Assembly (NCBI GenBank): GCA_026391775.1
Contig: JAPLDK010000031.1
Location: 1 to 48,985 of the forward strand
DNA length: 48,985 bases
Origin: Bacteroidota bacterium
GTDB taxonomy: Bacteria; Bacteroidota; Bacteroidia; Bacteroidales; FEN-979
Reading direction: 5' to 3'
In this document: positions 34,466 to 42,801 of the stretch, piece after piece
How the letters are laid out: every line of letters begins with the position of its first letter
How positions within the stretch are numbered: position 1 is the stretch's first letter
The notes under the pieces: model-generated
What the model saw: the letters and a program-made list of their open reading frames with translations, nothing else
Database searches by the model: none
Told to the model about the DNA's origin: nothing
Translations under genes and position numbers: made by a program

Positions 34466-35467
34466 TTAGTGGATCTCGTTAATTTTCAATGTGTCGTGAA
34501 AGTAAGTCTCGGATGGAGGCAGACTCTTGAACAGGTAGCCCGAATTCAATGCCCCCTCCTTCGGAAGAATGATCTGATATGTCTTTTTAAACTTGTTTGG
34601 AAGAATATATCTTCTCAGCCAGGGATTAAAGTCCCGGAGAACTCTGTAGCTAACATTGTTTTTCAGGGCAAAAGAAGGAATATCATTAATTGGAGTATCA
34701 ATTTCGATGGTAAAGGTAGGGATGGATGGGTAAAAATCGCTGGCTCTGAGGTACAGTCCGTATTTTAATGGATGATGGTAAATCTCCTTGAAAGCTACTA
34801 TCCTGTATATGTAGCGTGATGTCTCCTCGTTCAGGAAGAGGTCGTAAAAATTTTTTGCTTTCTGATCTTCCAATGCGTCGCTCAGGCCGTCCTGGCCCCG
34901 GTTGAAAGATGCCGCAACCAGGGTCCAGTTACCGTATTTTGCATAAGCCTCAAGGAAATACTGACAGGCGGCTTCTGTTGCCTTGGCCACATTGTATCTT
35001 TCGTCAACTTCTTCATTCACTTCCAGCCCGTATTTTATCGCTGTCGGTTTCAGAAACTGCCAGAACCCTTCTGCCCTGGAAGGCGAGACGGCATTGTATA
35101 AATTGCTCTCGGCCAGGGCAAGAAATTTGAAGTCGTCTGGAATATTATTCCTTTTCAGTATAGGTTCGATAATAGGGAACCACCGGTTGGACCGTTTGAA
35201 CATTAGAATTGTGGAGGCATGCATGAAAGTATTGATCATGATTTCGCGGTCAAGGCTTTCCTTCACATAAAACAGTTCAAGTGGCATTTTTTCACCTGCA
35301 AAATCAGCTGCTGCAGGACATTCGGGTGTGAAAATACGATATGAACGCTCTGCCACCTCACGGTAATCCTTAGCGGGGTTATTCTTATACAAGACAGCAA
35401 ACACAAGCATTGTGGCAAAAGCAAGCAGGGCAATAATTATAAGAGGATATTTCAGGTTTGGTTTCAT
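34466..35467 (-). CDS. Membrane-anchored lytic transglycosylase (SLT domain)
   Basis: A 333-residue protein with an N-terminal membrane anchor (PLIIIALLAFATMLVFAVLY, about 8-28) and a periplasmic SLT domain. The catalytic glutamate is E120 in FLALAESNLYNAVSPSRAEG, followed by GFWQFLKPTAIKYGLEV and the C-terminal SLT motif ASFNRGQDGL. The C-terminal 90 residues (SYRVLRDFNPWLRRYILP and similar) resemble a degenerate LysM-like peptidoglycan-binding segment, but this is weak. It should cleave the MurNAc-GlcNAc bond with 1,6-anhydro formation during wall remodelling. It begins one base after the rfbC stop and leads into uvrA. Confidence 0.92.
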   Translation of the reverse strand: MKPNLKYPLIIIALLAFATMLVFAVLYKNNPAKDYREVAERSYRIFTPECPAAADFAGEKMPLELFYVKESLDREIMINTFMHASTILMFKRSNRWFPIIEPILKRNNIPDDFKFLALAESNLYNAVSPSRAEGFWQFLKPTAIKYGLEVNEEVDERYNVAKATEAACQYFLEAYAKYGNWTLVAASFNRGQDGLSDALEDQKAKNFYDLFLNEETSRYIYRIVAFKEIYHHPLKYGLYLRASDFYPSIPTFTIEIDTPINDIPSFALKNNVSYRVLRDFNPWLRRYILPNKFKKTYQIILPKEGALNSGYLFKSLPPSETYFHDTLKINEIH

Positions 35468-35468
35468 T

Positions 35469-36011
35469 TCAGAATGGAGTAATGAAGTCTTTGAATTTCG
35501 GAGATATCGTATCTTTGTCGGAAATCACAGGGTTCTGTATACCCCAGCTGATGCCCAGGTCGGGGTCATTCCATAATATGCTTCCCTCGGCAGCTTTGTT
35601 ATAAATATTGGTGCATTTATAGAAGAAGATGGTGTCGTCTTCGAGTGTAGCGAAGCCATGGGCAAATCCCTCGGGGATCCAATACATCCATTTGTTCTGT
35701 CCTGATAATACAATGGATTCCCATTTTCCGTAGGTAGGCGAATTTCTGCGGATATCTACAGCCACATCAAGGACCGAGCCCCTCATCACACGTACAAGTT
35801 TTCCCTGGGCATAGGGAGGAGCCTGGAAGTGAAGGCCCCTCAATACTCCCTTCCTCGATTTGGATTCATTGTCCTGGAGAAATTTCAGGTCAAGCCCCAG
35901 ATTCAGGAATTTACCGTGGTTAAAGGACTCGAAGAAATATCCTCTTTCATCTTCAAAAACATCGGGCTTGATGATTAGAAGGCCTTCGAGGGGAGTCTTG
36001 ATGATTTCCAT
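35469..36011 (-). CDS. rfbC: dTDP-4-dehydrorhamnose 3,5-epimerase
   Basis: A 180-residue cupin enzyme of dTDP-L-rhamnose synthesis. Active-site landmarks are the His of GVLRGLHFQAPPYAQGKLVRV and the tyrosine of NKWMYWIPEGFAHGFATLED, with VFEDERGYFFESFN at the N-terminus. The length is typical. The other rhamnose genes (rfbA, rfbB, rfbD) are not in the window, so the gene stands alone; it overlaps functionally with none of its neighbours but is one base upstream of the lytic transglycosylase gene, hence co-expressed with wall and repair genes. It is preceded by lpdA after 45 bases, possibly on the same transcript. Confidence 0.96.
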   Translation of the reverse strand: MEIIKTPLEGLLIIKPDVFEDERGYFFESFNHGKFLNLGLDLKFLQDNESKSRKGVLRGLHFQAPPYAQGKLVRVMRGSVLDVAVDIRRNSPTYGKWESIVLSGQNKWMYWIPEGFAHGFATLEDDTIFFYKCTNIYNKAAEGSILWNDPDLGISWGIQNPVISDKDTISPKFKDFITPF

Positions 36012-36056
36012 AATTGGTCGCTTAAGTTCGTGATGTATATTTCACAATCTCACTAT

Positions 36057-37445
36057 TTACAGATGAATGCATTCCCCATACGCCTGTGCAACTGCTTCCA
36101 TAATTGCTTCGCTCATGGTCGGGTGGGGGTGTACTGCTTCGATGATCTCCCTGCCGGTAGTTTCAAGTTTCCTTGCAGTAACCACTTCAGCAATCAGTTC
36201 GGTAACATGTTCACCTATCATATGAGCGCCCAGCCATTCGCCGTATTTGGCATCGAAGATCACCTTGATAAAGCCTTCCCGTGCCCCGGACGCAGTTGCC
36301 TTTCCTGAAGCGGTAAAGGGGAACTTTCCTACCAGTATCTCGTATCCTGCATCTTTCGCAGCTTTTTCCGTCATGCCAACAGAAGCGATCTCGGGATGGG
36401 TGTAAGTACATCCCGGGATATTGCCGTAATCAAGAGGTTCGACATGCTTACCGGCAATCTTTTCGACGCAGATAATGCCTTCGTGTGATGCCACATGTGC
36501 CAGGGCAGGCCCCTTGACGATGTCTCCGATGGCATAATAGCCGGCTACATTGGTCCGGTAGAAGTCATCCACGACCACTTTACCGAGTTCCATGATGATG
36601 CCTGTTTCCTCAAGGCCAATGCCTTCAATATTTGTTGTTACGCCTACGGCGGATAGCACTATGTCGCAATCAATGATCTCATCGCCTTTCCTGGTCCTGA
36701 CTGTAACCTTGCATCCCTCGCCTTTGGTATCGACCGATTCAACGGAAACTCCCGTCATCACTTTCATACCAGCCTTCTTGAACGAACGTTCCAGGGTTTT
36801 CGAAACCTCTTCATCCTCAACCGGTACAATATTGGGCAGGACTTCAATAAGTGTCACTTTGGTGCCGATGGAATGATAAAAATAAGCAAATTCGGAACCT
36901 ATGGCTCCTGAACCTACAACCACCATGGTCTTCGGCTGAACCGGCAATGTCATGGCTTCACGGTACCCGATGATCTTTTTCCCATCCTGTTTAAGGTTCG
37001 GCAGTTCTTTCGAACGGGCGCCCGTGGCAAGAATGATATGATCGGCTGAATAATCCGTGGTTTTTCCGCTTTCATCAGTAACTTCAACTGTTTTCCCGGG
37101 TTTTACTTTACCGTATCCTTTAAGATGCTCAATTTTATTTTTCTTCAGAAGGAACTGAATCCCCTTGCTCATAGTGTCGGCCACCTCCCGGCTGCGTTTA
37201 ATAATGGCTTGGAAATCAGCTTTTGCTTCAGGAGCGGAAATTCCATATTCCGCAGCATGCTGAAAATACTGAAAAACACTTGCGCTTTTTAACAATGCTT
37301 TGGTAGGGATGCAGCCCCAGTTCAGGCAGATACCGCCAAGTTCGGCTTGCTCAACAACAGCAACCTTAAAACCCAGCTGAGCTGCACGTATGGCGGCAAC
37401 ATACCCCCCGGGTCCGCTGCCAATGACAATGATATCAAACTTCAT
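36057..37445 (-). CDS. lpdA: Dihydrolipoyl dehydrogenase
   Basis: A 462-residue FAD flavoprotein that reoxidises dihydrolipoamide with NAD+. The FAD-binding GSGPGGYVAAIRAAQLG is followed by the redox pair C40/C45 in GGICLNWGCIPTK, the NAD-binding VVGSGAIGSEFAYFYHSIG, and the C-terminal dimer-interface base HPHPTMSEAI. It could serve 2-oxoacid dehydrogenases or the glycine cleavage system, whose P protein lies 9 kb away. The divergent region upstream holds a near-consensus promoter for it and a strong one for the O-acylhomoserine sulfhydrylase-like gene. Confidence 0.97.
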   Translation of the reverse strand: MKFDIIVIGSGPGGYVAAIRAAQLGFKVAVVEQAELGGICLNWGCIPTKALLKSASVFQYFQHAAEYGISAPEAKADFQAIIKRSREVADTMSKGIQFLLKKNKIEHLKGYGKVKPGKTVEVTDESGKTTDYSADHIILATGARSKELPNLKQDGKKIIGYREAMTLPVQPKTMVVVGSGAIGSEFAYFYHSIGTKVTLIEVLPNIVPVEDEEVSKTLERSFKKAGMKVMTGVSVESVDTKGEGCKVTVRTRKGDEIIDCDIVLSAVGVTTNIEGIGLEETGIIMELGKVVVDDFYRTNVAGYYAIGDIVKGPALAHVASHEGIICVEKIAGKHVEPLDYGNIPGCTYTHPEIASVGMTEKAAKDAGYEILVGKFPFTASGKATASGAREGFIKVIFDAKYGEWLGAHMIGEHVTELIAEVVTARKLETTGREIIEAVHPHPTMSEAIMEAVAQAYGECIHL

Positions 37446-37467
37446 ACATACATGATTTGTGAATCCG

Positions 37468-37498
37468 CGAAAGTACTAAAAAATGAGCTGTTAACCAA
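37468..37498 (-). promoter_or_regulatory. Candidate Bacteroidetes-type promoter of lpdA
   Basis: On the minus strand TTG (37496-37498) and TACTTTCG (37468-37475) are 20 bases apart. The -7 box has one mismatch to TAnnTTTG (C for the third T). It lies 22 bases upstream of the lpdA ATG. Confidence 0.5.
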
Positions 37499-37539
37499 GA
37501 TACGCCAAGCTCAAAATTTATGTTCAGGAGCTTATTTAC

Positions 37540-37570
37540 TTGCCGGTTGTTGCATATTTTCTTATTTTTG
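37540..37570 (+). promoter_or_regulatory. Bacteroidetes-type promoter of the methionine/threonine cluster
   Basis: TTG (37540-37542), a 20-base spacer and TATTTTTG (37563-37570) match the consensus fully. Transcription would start near 37577, leaving a leader of about 47 bases before the ATG at 37624. No riboswitch-like structure fits in so short a leader. Confidence 0.72.
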
Positions 37571-37623
37571 TTTATTGCTCCCTCTAAAAGGCCGCCAAGT
37601 ATCAACCAAAAATACAAACACCC

Positions 37624-38826
37624 ATGTCAAAACAAGGATTCAGTACCAAAGCCATTCATGCCGGGAATGTCAAGTTCAGCCCCGGTTCGATGATCACCCC
37701 CCTTTACCAGTCTGTAGCCTATCCCTATGCCGATGCCAAGGAAGCTGCAGCCATCTTTACAGGTGAAAAACCAGGATACACATATGGACGCTGGGATAAC
37801 CCTACAGTGGACCTTTTCGAGCAAAGGATGGCTGCCCTTGAAGGCACCGACGGGGCCATCGCGACCTCCTCGGGCATGGCGGCCATATTCCTTCTGTCGC
37901 ACCACTGGCTTTCGCCGGGCGATGAGGTTGTTTCATCCAACCGTGTCTACGGAGGCACTTTCGGCCTGTTCGAAACAGGGCTGAAGAAAATGGGGAGCAA
38001 GGTTAACTGGGTGACAAAGCCCGAAGATATTAATGCCTGGAAAGCGGCTATCACTCCAAGAACAAAGTTTTTGTTCGTGGAAACACCAAGTAATCCGGCT
38101 CTTTTCATAGCCGACATCCCGGCCCTGGCAAAACTGGCCAAATCGAAAAAACTTCCACTTGTAGTTGACAATACGATAACTACGCCGGCACTTCAGCAGC
38201 CTATTTCTCTTGGAGCGGATGTTACAGTTCATTCCACAACAAAGTATGTTTGCGGGAATGGAACCAGCCTGGGCGGTATTATTTGCGGGCCCAAAAGTCT
38301 TATCGACGGGATACGCCAGAACTGTATCCGTTACCTGGGACCATCCATGGCCCCGTTCAATGCATGGCTGAACCTCCTGGGACTGGAAACCCTTTCATTG
38401 CGCATGGAAAAACATTGTTCGAATGCCATGGCAGTAGCCACTTTCCTTGAGAAACACCCAAGGGTGAAACAGGTGAATTACCCGGGACTGAAGTCCAACC
38501 CATATCATAAGATGATCAAAGCTCAGATGAAGGGTTGCAGTTCATTGCTTTCCTTTGAGCTTAACGGGAATTATAAAGATGCAACGCAATTCATTGATTC
38601 CCTTAAGATCATAACCCATGCAACCCATCTCGGGACTTGTCGTTCCATTGTAACTCATCCTGCTTCAACTACACATTCGGCTCTGGGGGAGAAGGAAATG
38701 AAAAAAGCCGGGATTTCTCCTTCTATGATCAGGTTTTCGATAGGGATAGAGGATGAGAAGGATCTTCTGGACGACCTGGCACAGGCTTTCAAGGTGGCCG
38801 GCAAACATGGGAAGCGTAAAAAATAA
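37624..38826 (+). CDS. O-acylhomoserine sulfhydrylase-like PLP enzyme (Cys/Met metabolism family)
   Basis: A 400-residue PLP enzyme of the cystathionine gamma-synthase fold. K207 in VHSTTKYVCGNG is the PLP lysine, the YGRWDNPT block (54-61) represents the usual YSRxxNPT phosphate-binding motif of the neighbouring subunit, and SSGMAAI and VYGGTFGLF follow as expected. The sequence is closest in pattern to O-succinyl/O-acetylhomoserine sulfhydrylases, which make homocysteine from acylated homoserine and sulfide; methionine gamma-lyase activity cannot be excluded, but the cysteine typical of that enzyme (YGCTF) is glycine here. Its downstream neighbours thrC and thrH use the same homoserine pool, supporting a biosynthetic role. 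Confidence 0.9.
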   Translation: MSKQGFSTKAIHAGNVKFSPGSMITPLYQSVAYPYADAKEAAAIFTGEKPGYTYGRWDNPTVDLFEQRMAALEGTDGAIATSSGMAAIFLLSHHWLSPGDEVVSSNRVYGGTFGLFETGLKKMGSKVNWVTKPEDINAWKAAITPRTKFLFVETPSNPALFIADIPALAKLAKSKKLPLVVDNTITTPALQQPISLGADVTVHSTTKYVCGNGTSLGGIICGPKSLIDGIRQNCIRYLGPSMAPFNAWLNLLGLETLSLRMEKHCSNAMAVATFLEKHPRVKQVNYPGLKSNPYHKMIKAQMKGCSSLLSFELNGNYKDATQFIDSLKIITHATHLGTCRSIVTHPASTTHSALGEKEMKKAGISPSMIRFSIGIEDEKDLLDDLAQAFKVAGKHGKRKK

Positions 38827-38834
38827 GATCGGAA

Positions 38835-38869
38835 GGTACGGCCCTTCGCCGCAGGCGAAGGGCCGTACC
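38835..38869. repeat. Perfect 16-bp palindromic hairpin between the sulfhydrylase-like gene and thrC
   Basis: GGTACGGCCCTTCGCC (38835-38850) and its exact reverse complement (38854-38869) are separated by GCA. The stem is G+C-rich and far stronger than anything else in the intergenic regions, but no T-run follows, so it is not a standard terminator. It begins 8 bases after the sulfhydrylase stop and ends 15 bases before the thrC ATG. REP-like repeat, attenuator or transcript-stabilising stem are all possible. Confidence 0.85.
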
Positions 38870-38884
38870 GACCAAACGACCTCA

Positions 38885-40252
38885 ATGCACAAACCACTTC
38901 AATTCTATTCAACCAACCTCAAGGCTGAAAACCTCAGATTCCATGAGGCCTTGCTCAAAGGACAGGCTCCCGACAAGGGACTCTACATGCCGGTAAATAT
39001 TCCTCAGATCCTTCCTGAAGAAATTGCGGAGTTCAGGGAAAAGGAATATTGGGAAATTGCTTACCATGTCACAAGACGCTTCCTGGCAGAAGAGATATCC
39101 GATGACGAACTCAAGACTATAGTCAGGGATGCCTATGACTATGAAGTTCCACTCGAACAGGTTTATGAGCGGAAATATATCATGCGCCTTGACCGCGGTC
39201 CAACTGCCTCCTTCAAGGATTTTGCAGCCCGGATGATGGGCCGGCTCATGCAGCATTACCTTAAAGCCGGGAATCGCAGGCTGCTTATCCTTACAGCAAC
39301 ATCCGGCGATACAGGCAGCGCTGTGGCAAACGCCTTTTACGGCCTGGATAATATCGATATCGTAGTGCTCTTTCCCAGGGATGAAGTCACCGACCGTCAA
39401 CGGAAACAAATGACTACCCTTGGAAAGAATGTAAAGGTGCTTGCGCTTGATGCCAAATTTGACAATTGCCAGGCCCTGGTCAAACAGGCATTTGCCGACC
39501 CCTTACTGGATTATCTCGGGCTTTCATCCGCCAATTCAATAAATATCGGAAGACTCGTACCACAGATCGTTTATTATTTCTACGCTAATGCGAAACTCTC
39601 ATCTGCCTGGGAACAGATCGTGTTTTCAGTCCCCTCAGGAAATTTCGGAGATATGATGGGAGGGGTACTTGCCATGAAAATGGGACTGCCCGTAAAGAAA
39701 TTTATCATTGCAACCAATGAAAACAATGAGTTCCCGAACTACCTCATCAGCGGAAAATATAATAAAATTGAACCCTCGAGGAACTGTATCTCAAGCGCCA
39801 TGAATGTTGGCCATCCCAGCAACCTGGCCCGGCTGGTGGCTTTGTATGGAGGCATTATGGATGAAAAAGGCCTCCTCCTGCGGGCAGCAGACATGGAACA
39901 GATGAGAAATGAATTATGGTCCGTCAGCATTACCGATGAGGAAACACGAAAGACAATCGGCGAAGCTTGGGACCGTTGGAAACTCCTTCTTGAACCTCAT
40001 GGTTCCGTGGGCTGGGCAGGTTTGCTGAGATACATCCGTGAGCAGGGAGATCAACTTGCAGCCAACCAACTCTGTGTTTCCCTGGAAACAGCCCATCCGG
40101 CAAAATTCCCGGATGAAATTCAAAAAATCACAGGCATTGAACCGGCACTTCCGCCTAGCCTGCAGGGCATCGATAACAAGCCTGAATATCTTTCCGAACT
40201 GCCAAACAACTACACTGACTTCAGGTCCTGGCTTATATCAAACTATAAATAA
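38885..40252 (+). CDS. thrC: Threonine synthase
   Basis: A 455-residue PLP enzyme converting O-phosphohomoserine to threonine. K111 in GPTASFKDFAARMM is the PLP lysine; other blocks are FHEALLKGQAPDKGLYMP, ATSGDTGSAVANAFYG (phosphate loop) and VPSGNFGDMMGGVLA. The frame is open upstream through the hairpin to 38753, but the ATG at 38885 begins the conserved N-terminus (MHKPLQFYSTN). It is followed after 42 bases by thrH, and no homoserine kinase gene (thrB) is in the window, which fits ThrH acting in its place. Confidence 0.97.
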   Translation: MHKPLQFYSTNLKAENLRFHEALLKGQAPDKGLYMPVNIPQILPEEIAEFREKEYWEIAYHVTRRFLAEEISDDELKTIVRDAYDYEVPLEQVYERKYIMRLDRGPTASFKDFAARMMGRLMQHYLKAGNRRLLILTATSGDTGSAVANAFYGLDNIDIVVLFPRDEVTDRQRKQMTTLGKNVKVLALDAKFDNCQALVKQAFADPLLDYLGLSSANSINIGRLVPQIVYYFYANAKLSSAWEQIVFSVPSGNFGDMMGGVLAMKMGLPVKKFIIATNENNEFPNYLISGKYNKIEPSRNCISSAMNVGHPSNLARLVALYGGIMDEKGLLLRAADMEQMRNELWSVSITDEETRKTIGEAWDRWKLLLEPHGSVGWAGLLRYIREQGDQLAANQLCVSLETAHPAKFPDEIQKITGIEPALPPSLQGIDNKPEYLSELPNNYTDFRSWLISNYK

Positions 40253-40294
40253 CCTGAATACTTAATTTTCATCATTCACCAATCACTGTTAACA

Positions 40295-40897
40295 ATGTAT
40301 ATTGTTTGCTCCGACCTCGAAGGCGTATTCACACCCGAAGTGTGGATCAATGTTGCCGAAAAAACCGGTATTTCAGAACTCCGCCGTACCACCCGGGATG
40401 AACCCGATTACGAAAAACTGATGCGATGGAGGATGAGGATTTTGGATGAGCATGGGTTAAAACTTCATGATATCCAGAACGTGATCGCACAGATTGAACC
40501 TCTGCCGGGGGCTCTTGAATTCATTCAGTGGATAAAAGAGAGAACACAGCTGATCGTGGTTTCCGACACCTTTATCCAGTTTGCCGAACCCCTGATGAAA
40601 AAGTTGGGCAGGCCTACTTTATTCTGTCATTCCCTGGTAATGGACGACACTAACCGCATTATCGATTTCAAACTGCGCCAGCCCGATCCCAAGCGCAGGA
40701 CTGTCGAAGCCCTGCAGGGATTGAGATACCAGGTAATTGCCATGGGAGATTCCTATAACGATGTTTCCATGCTAAGGCAGGCCGAGGAGGGCATACTGTT
40801 CCGTCCACCCCAGAATGTGATCGATGAGTATCCGCACTTCCCTGTTACCTATGATTATGAGGAGATAAAAGGGATCTTATCAAGATTTATCGGCTAA
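40295..40897 (+). CDS. thrH: ThrH: phosphoserine phosphatase / homoserine phosphotransferase
   Basis: A 200-residue HAD-fold enzyme. The nucleophile motif is D7-L-E9-G in VCSDLEGVFTPE, a D-x-E instead of the common D-x-D, as in Pseudomonas ThrH. Further agreement is extensive: RILDEHGLKLHDIQNVIA, VVSDTFIQFAEPLMKKLGRPT, RQPDPKRRTVEAL and AMGDSYNDVSMLRQAEEGILF. The characterised enzyme transfers phosphate from phosphoserine to homoserine, giving the substrate for threonine synthase. Placement directly downstream of thrC makes that role likely here. The next gene starts 17 bases later. Confidence 0.95.
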   Translation: MYIVCSDLEGVFTPEVWINVAEKTGISELRRTTRDEPDYEKLMRWRMRILDEHGLKLHDIQNVIAQIEPLPGALEFIQWIKERTQLIVVSDTFIQFAEPLMKKLGRPTLFCHSLVMDDTNRIIDFKLRQPDPKRRTVEALQGLRYQVIAMGDSYNDVSMLRQAEEGILFRPPQNVIDEYPHFPVTYDYEEIKGILSRFIG

Positions 40898-40914
40898 ACT
40901 TCACGATTTCAGGA

Positions 40915-42801
40915 ATGGTCTTTCCATTAAAAAACGTGCTGCAGCTGCGACACTCAGGATTTTTTGTTACTTTTTTTCTGGTGTTTGTCTCCGGATACCT
41001 TTTTGGGGAATCCGGAGATGCTTATATTCGCAAGTACACCACAGAGATAAAGTACAATTTCAAACATCTTTCCTGTAAAACCAGTCTTGAGATACAGATC
41101 AATAACAGGGAAGGTGAAAACCTCGCGGAATTTAACATTCCATATACAAAAAAGAACAGGATCACCCAGCTGAAAGCTTCAATCACAGATATAAACGGGG
41201 GAGCTATCAGGGAACTGGGGAAGAAAGAGGTTAAGGATATGAGTCTTTTCAGGGACAACATATTTTATTCCGATGCCTTTTGTAAAGTCTTTGAATTGAA
41301 ATACAACGTTTTCCCTTATATTATTGAACTGGAATATGTTCAGGAGTTTGAGGAATTTTATATGATTACGGACTGGGATCCCGTTTATCACTCCGGATTT
41401 AAAACACAGAATGCGATACTGGATTTGCAAATACCACAGGATTATAAAGTAAATATTTACGCAAATCACATTAAAGCAGCAAAACCAAAGACCACAGATG
41501 GCAAAACAGTCTATCATTGGGAAGCATCATACGATACTATCCGATCTGATGAGGTTTTCTCTTCTTTGCACCTAATGACCGGGCCTTGCGTGATCATAAG
41601 CCCTGTTGATTTTACATACGGGATTAAGGGCAACATGATAAACTGGACCGCCTTCGGGAATTACATGTATGATTTGATGCGTGATGGAAATGCTCTTCCC
41701 AAAGAGGAGGCAGACCATGTGCTGAAACTTATCTCGAACAGCATCAGCAATATCGATAAAGCCAGGGTGCTCTATCATTATTTGCAGGACGAAACCCGTT
41801 ACATCAGTGTCAATATTGATATCGGTGGACTTCAGCCATACCCGGCCGATTATGTTGCACGGAATAAATTCGGGGACTGCAAAGCCCTGGTCAATTATAT
41901 GCACTCCATGCTTAAACTGGCTGGTATTAAATCGGTATACTGCCTGGTACAAAGTGGCAGTAATCCACATGGAATAATCAAAGAAATCCCGTCCCAGCAA
42001 TTCGATCACGCTATCCTGATGATCCCGATAGAAAAGGATACGGTCTGGCTGGAATGTACCAGCAATGTGCTTCCTTTCGGATATCTTGGTTCCTTTACAC
42101 AGGGTAGGGAAGTCCTGGCCATTGAAAAAGACAGGAGTTGTTTTGTAAGGACTCCGGCACAGTCGCTTGCCGACGTGGGAGCAAGTTGCTCTTACAGGTT
42201 CCGGACAGAAAAAGCCGGAAATTGCCGGGCGGAAATCGATTTTCTGCTTCAAGGTAAAGCCTTTGAACGCCTGGCAACCATGAAATCGGACTTAAACAGG
42301 GAGGAAATTACAGAATATCTTAAACATTCACTACCTTTCAAATCTTTCGAGCTTCAAACCTGGTCTGTTGACAGGCCAGGCAGGGATGATGTTTCAATCA
42401 GGCTGAAAGCCACAGTAACCCTTCCTGATCAACCCCGTACTTTTGGGGAATCGCTTGTTTACGATTTCCCGGCCCTGTCTTTGGCTAATTTTGAAAAGCC
42501 TTCCGAAAGGAAACTACCGGTTCATTTTTCGTTTCCGGTGTCAATTCATGACACCCTTGTCTATTTCATCCCCCAGGGTTACACAGCGACCTCATCCGCC
42601 CTCAGAAAAATTGAAAATAAATTCGGGAGCTGGCAGATTCAGAGTACAATGGATGATACTTCGGTAACCATAGTCAGGAACTGGACGCTTTATCCAGGTG
42701 ACATAAGTATTTCCGATTATCCCTCTTTTTATGCTTTTATCAGTACTGTTAAAGACACCGAAAGAAAATCCAAACTCATTTTTAAACTCAAAAATCGATG
42801 A
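40915..42801 (+). CDS. DUF3857/transglutaminase-like envelope protein with intact Cys and His
   Basis: A 628-residue protein with an N-terminal hydrophobic export segment (SGFFVTFFLVFVSGYLFG, about 14-31), a DUF3857 beta-rich domain (about 40-230) and a transglutaminase-like domain (about 260-400). The catalytic positions are C322 in NKFGDCKALVNYM, H365 in QQFDHAILMI and an acidic residue E380 in VWLECTS where Asp is usual. The C-terminal 230 residues are a further beta-rich region. Transglutaminase-fold proteins of this type are thought to act on proteins or wall material in the envelope; the substrate is unknown. Its stop overlaps the start of the paralogous next gene (ATGA at 42798-42801). 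Confidence 0.9.
   Translation: MVFPLKNVLQLRHSGFFVTFFLVFVSGYLFGESGDAYIRKYTTEIKYNFKHLSCKTSLEIQINNREGENLAEFNIPYTKKNRITQLKASITDINGGAIRELGKKEVKDMSLFRDNIFYSDAFCKVFELKYNVFPYIIELEYVQEFEEFYMITDWDPVYHSGFKTQNAILDLQIPQDYKVNIYANHIKAAKPKTTDGKTVYHWEASYDTIRSDEVFSSLHLMTGPCVIISPVDFTYGIKGNMINWTAFGNYMYDLMRDGNALPKEEADHVLKLISNSISNIDKARVLYHYLQDETRYISVNIDIGGLQPYPADYVARNKFGDCKALVNYMHSMLKLAGIKSVYCLVQSGSNPHGIIKEIPSQQFDHAILMIPIEKDTVWLECTSNVLPFGYLGSFTQGREVLAIEKDRSCFVRTPAQSLADVGASCSYRFRTEKAGNCRAEIDFLLQGKAFERLATMKSDLNREEITEYLKHSLPFKSFELQTWSVDRPGRDDVSIRLKATVTLPDQPRTFGESLVYDFPALSLANFEKPSERKLPVHFSFPVSIHDTLVYFIPQGYTATSSALRKIENKFGSWQIQSTMDDTSVTIVRNWTLYPGDISISDYPSFYAFISTVKDTERKSKLIFKLKNR

Noticed and set aside
38753-38884. Upstream extension of the thrC frame through the palindrome into the sulfhydrylase gene.
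   Set aside because: Threonine synthases begin at MHKPLQFYSTN; the extension would encode the hairpin and has no family similarity.
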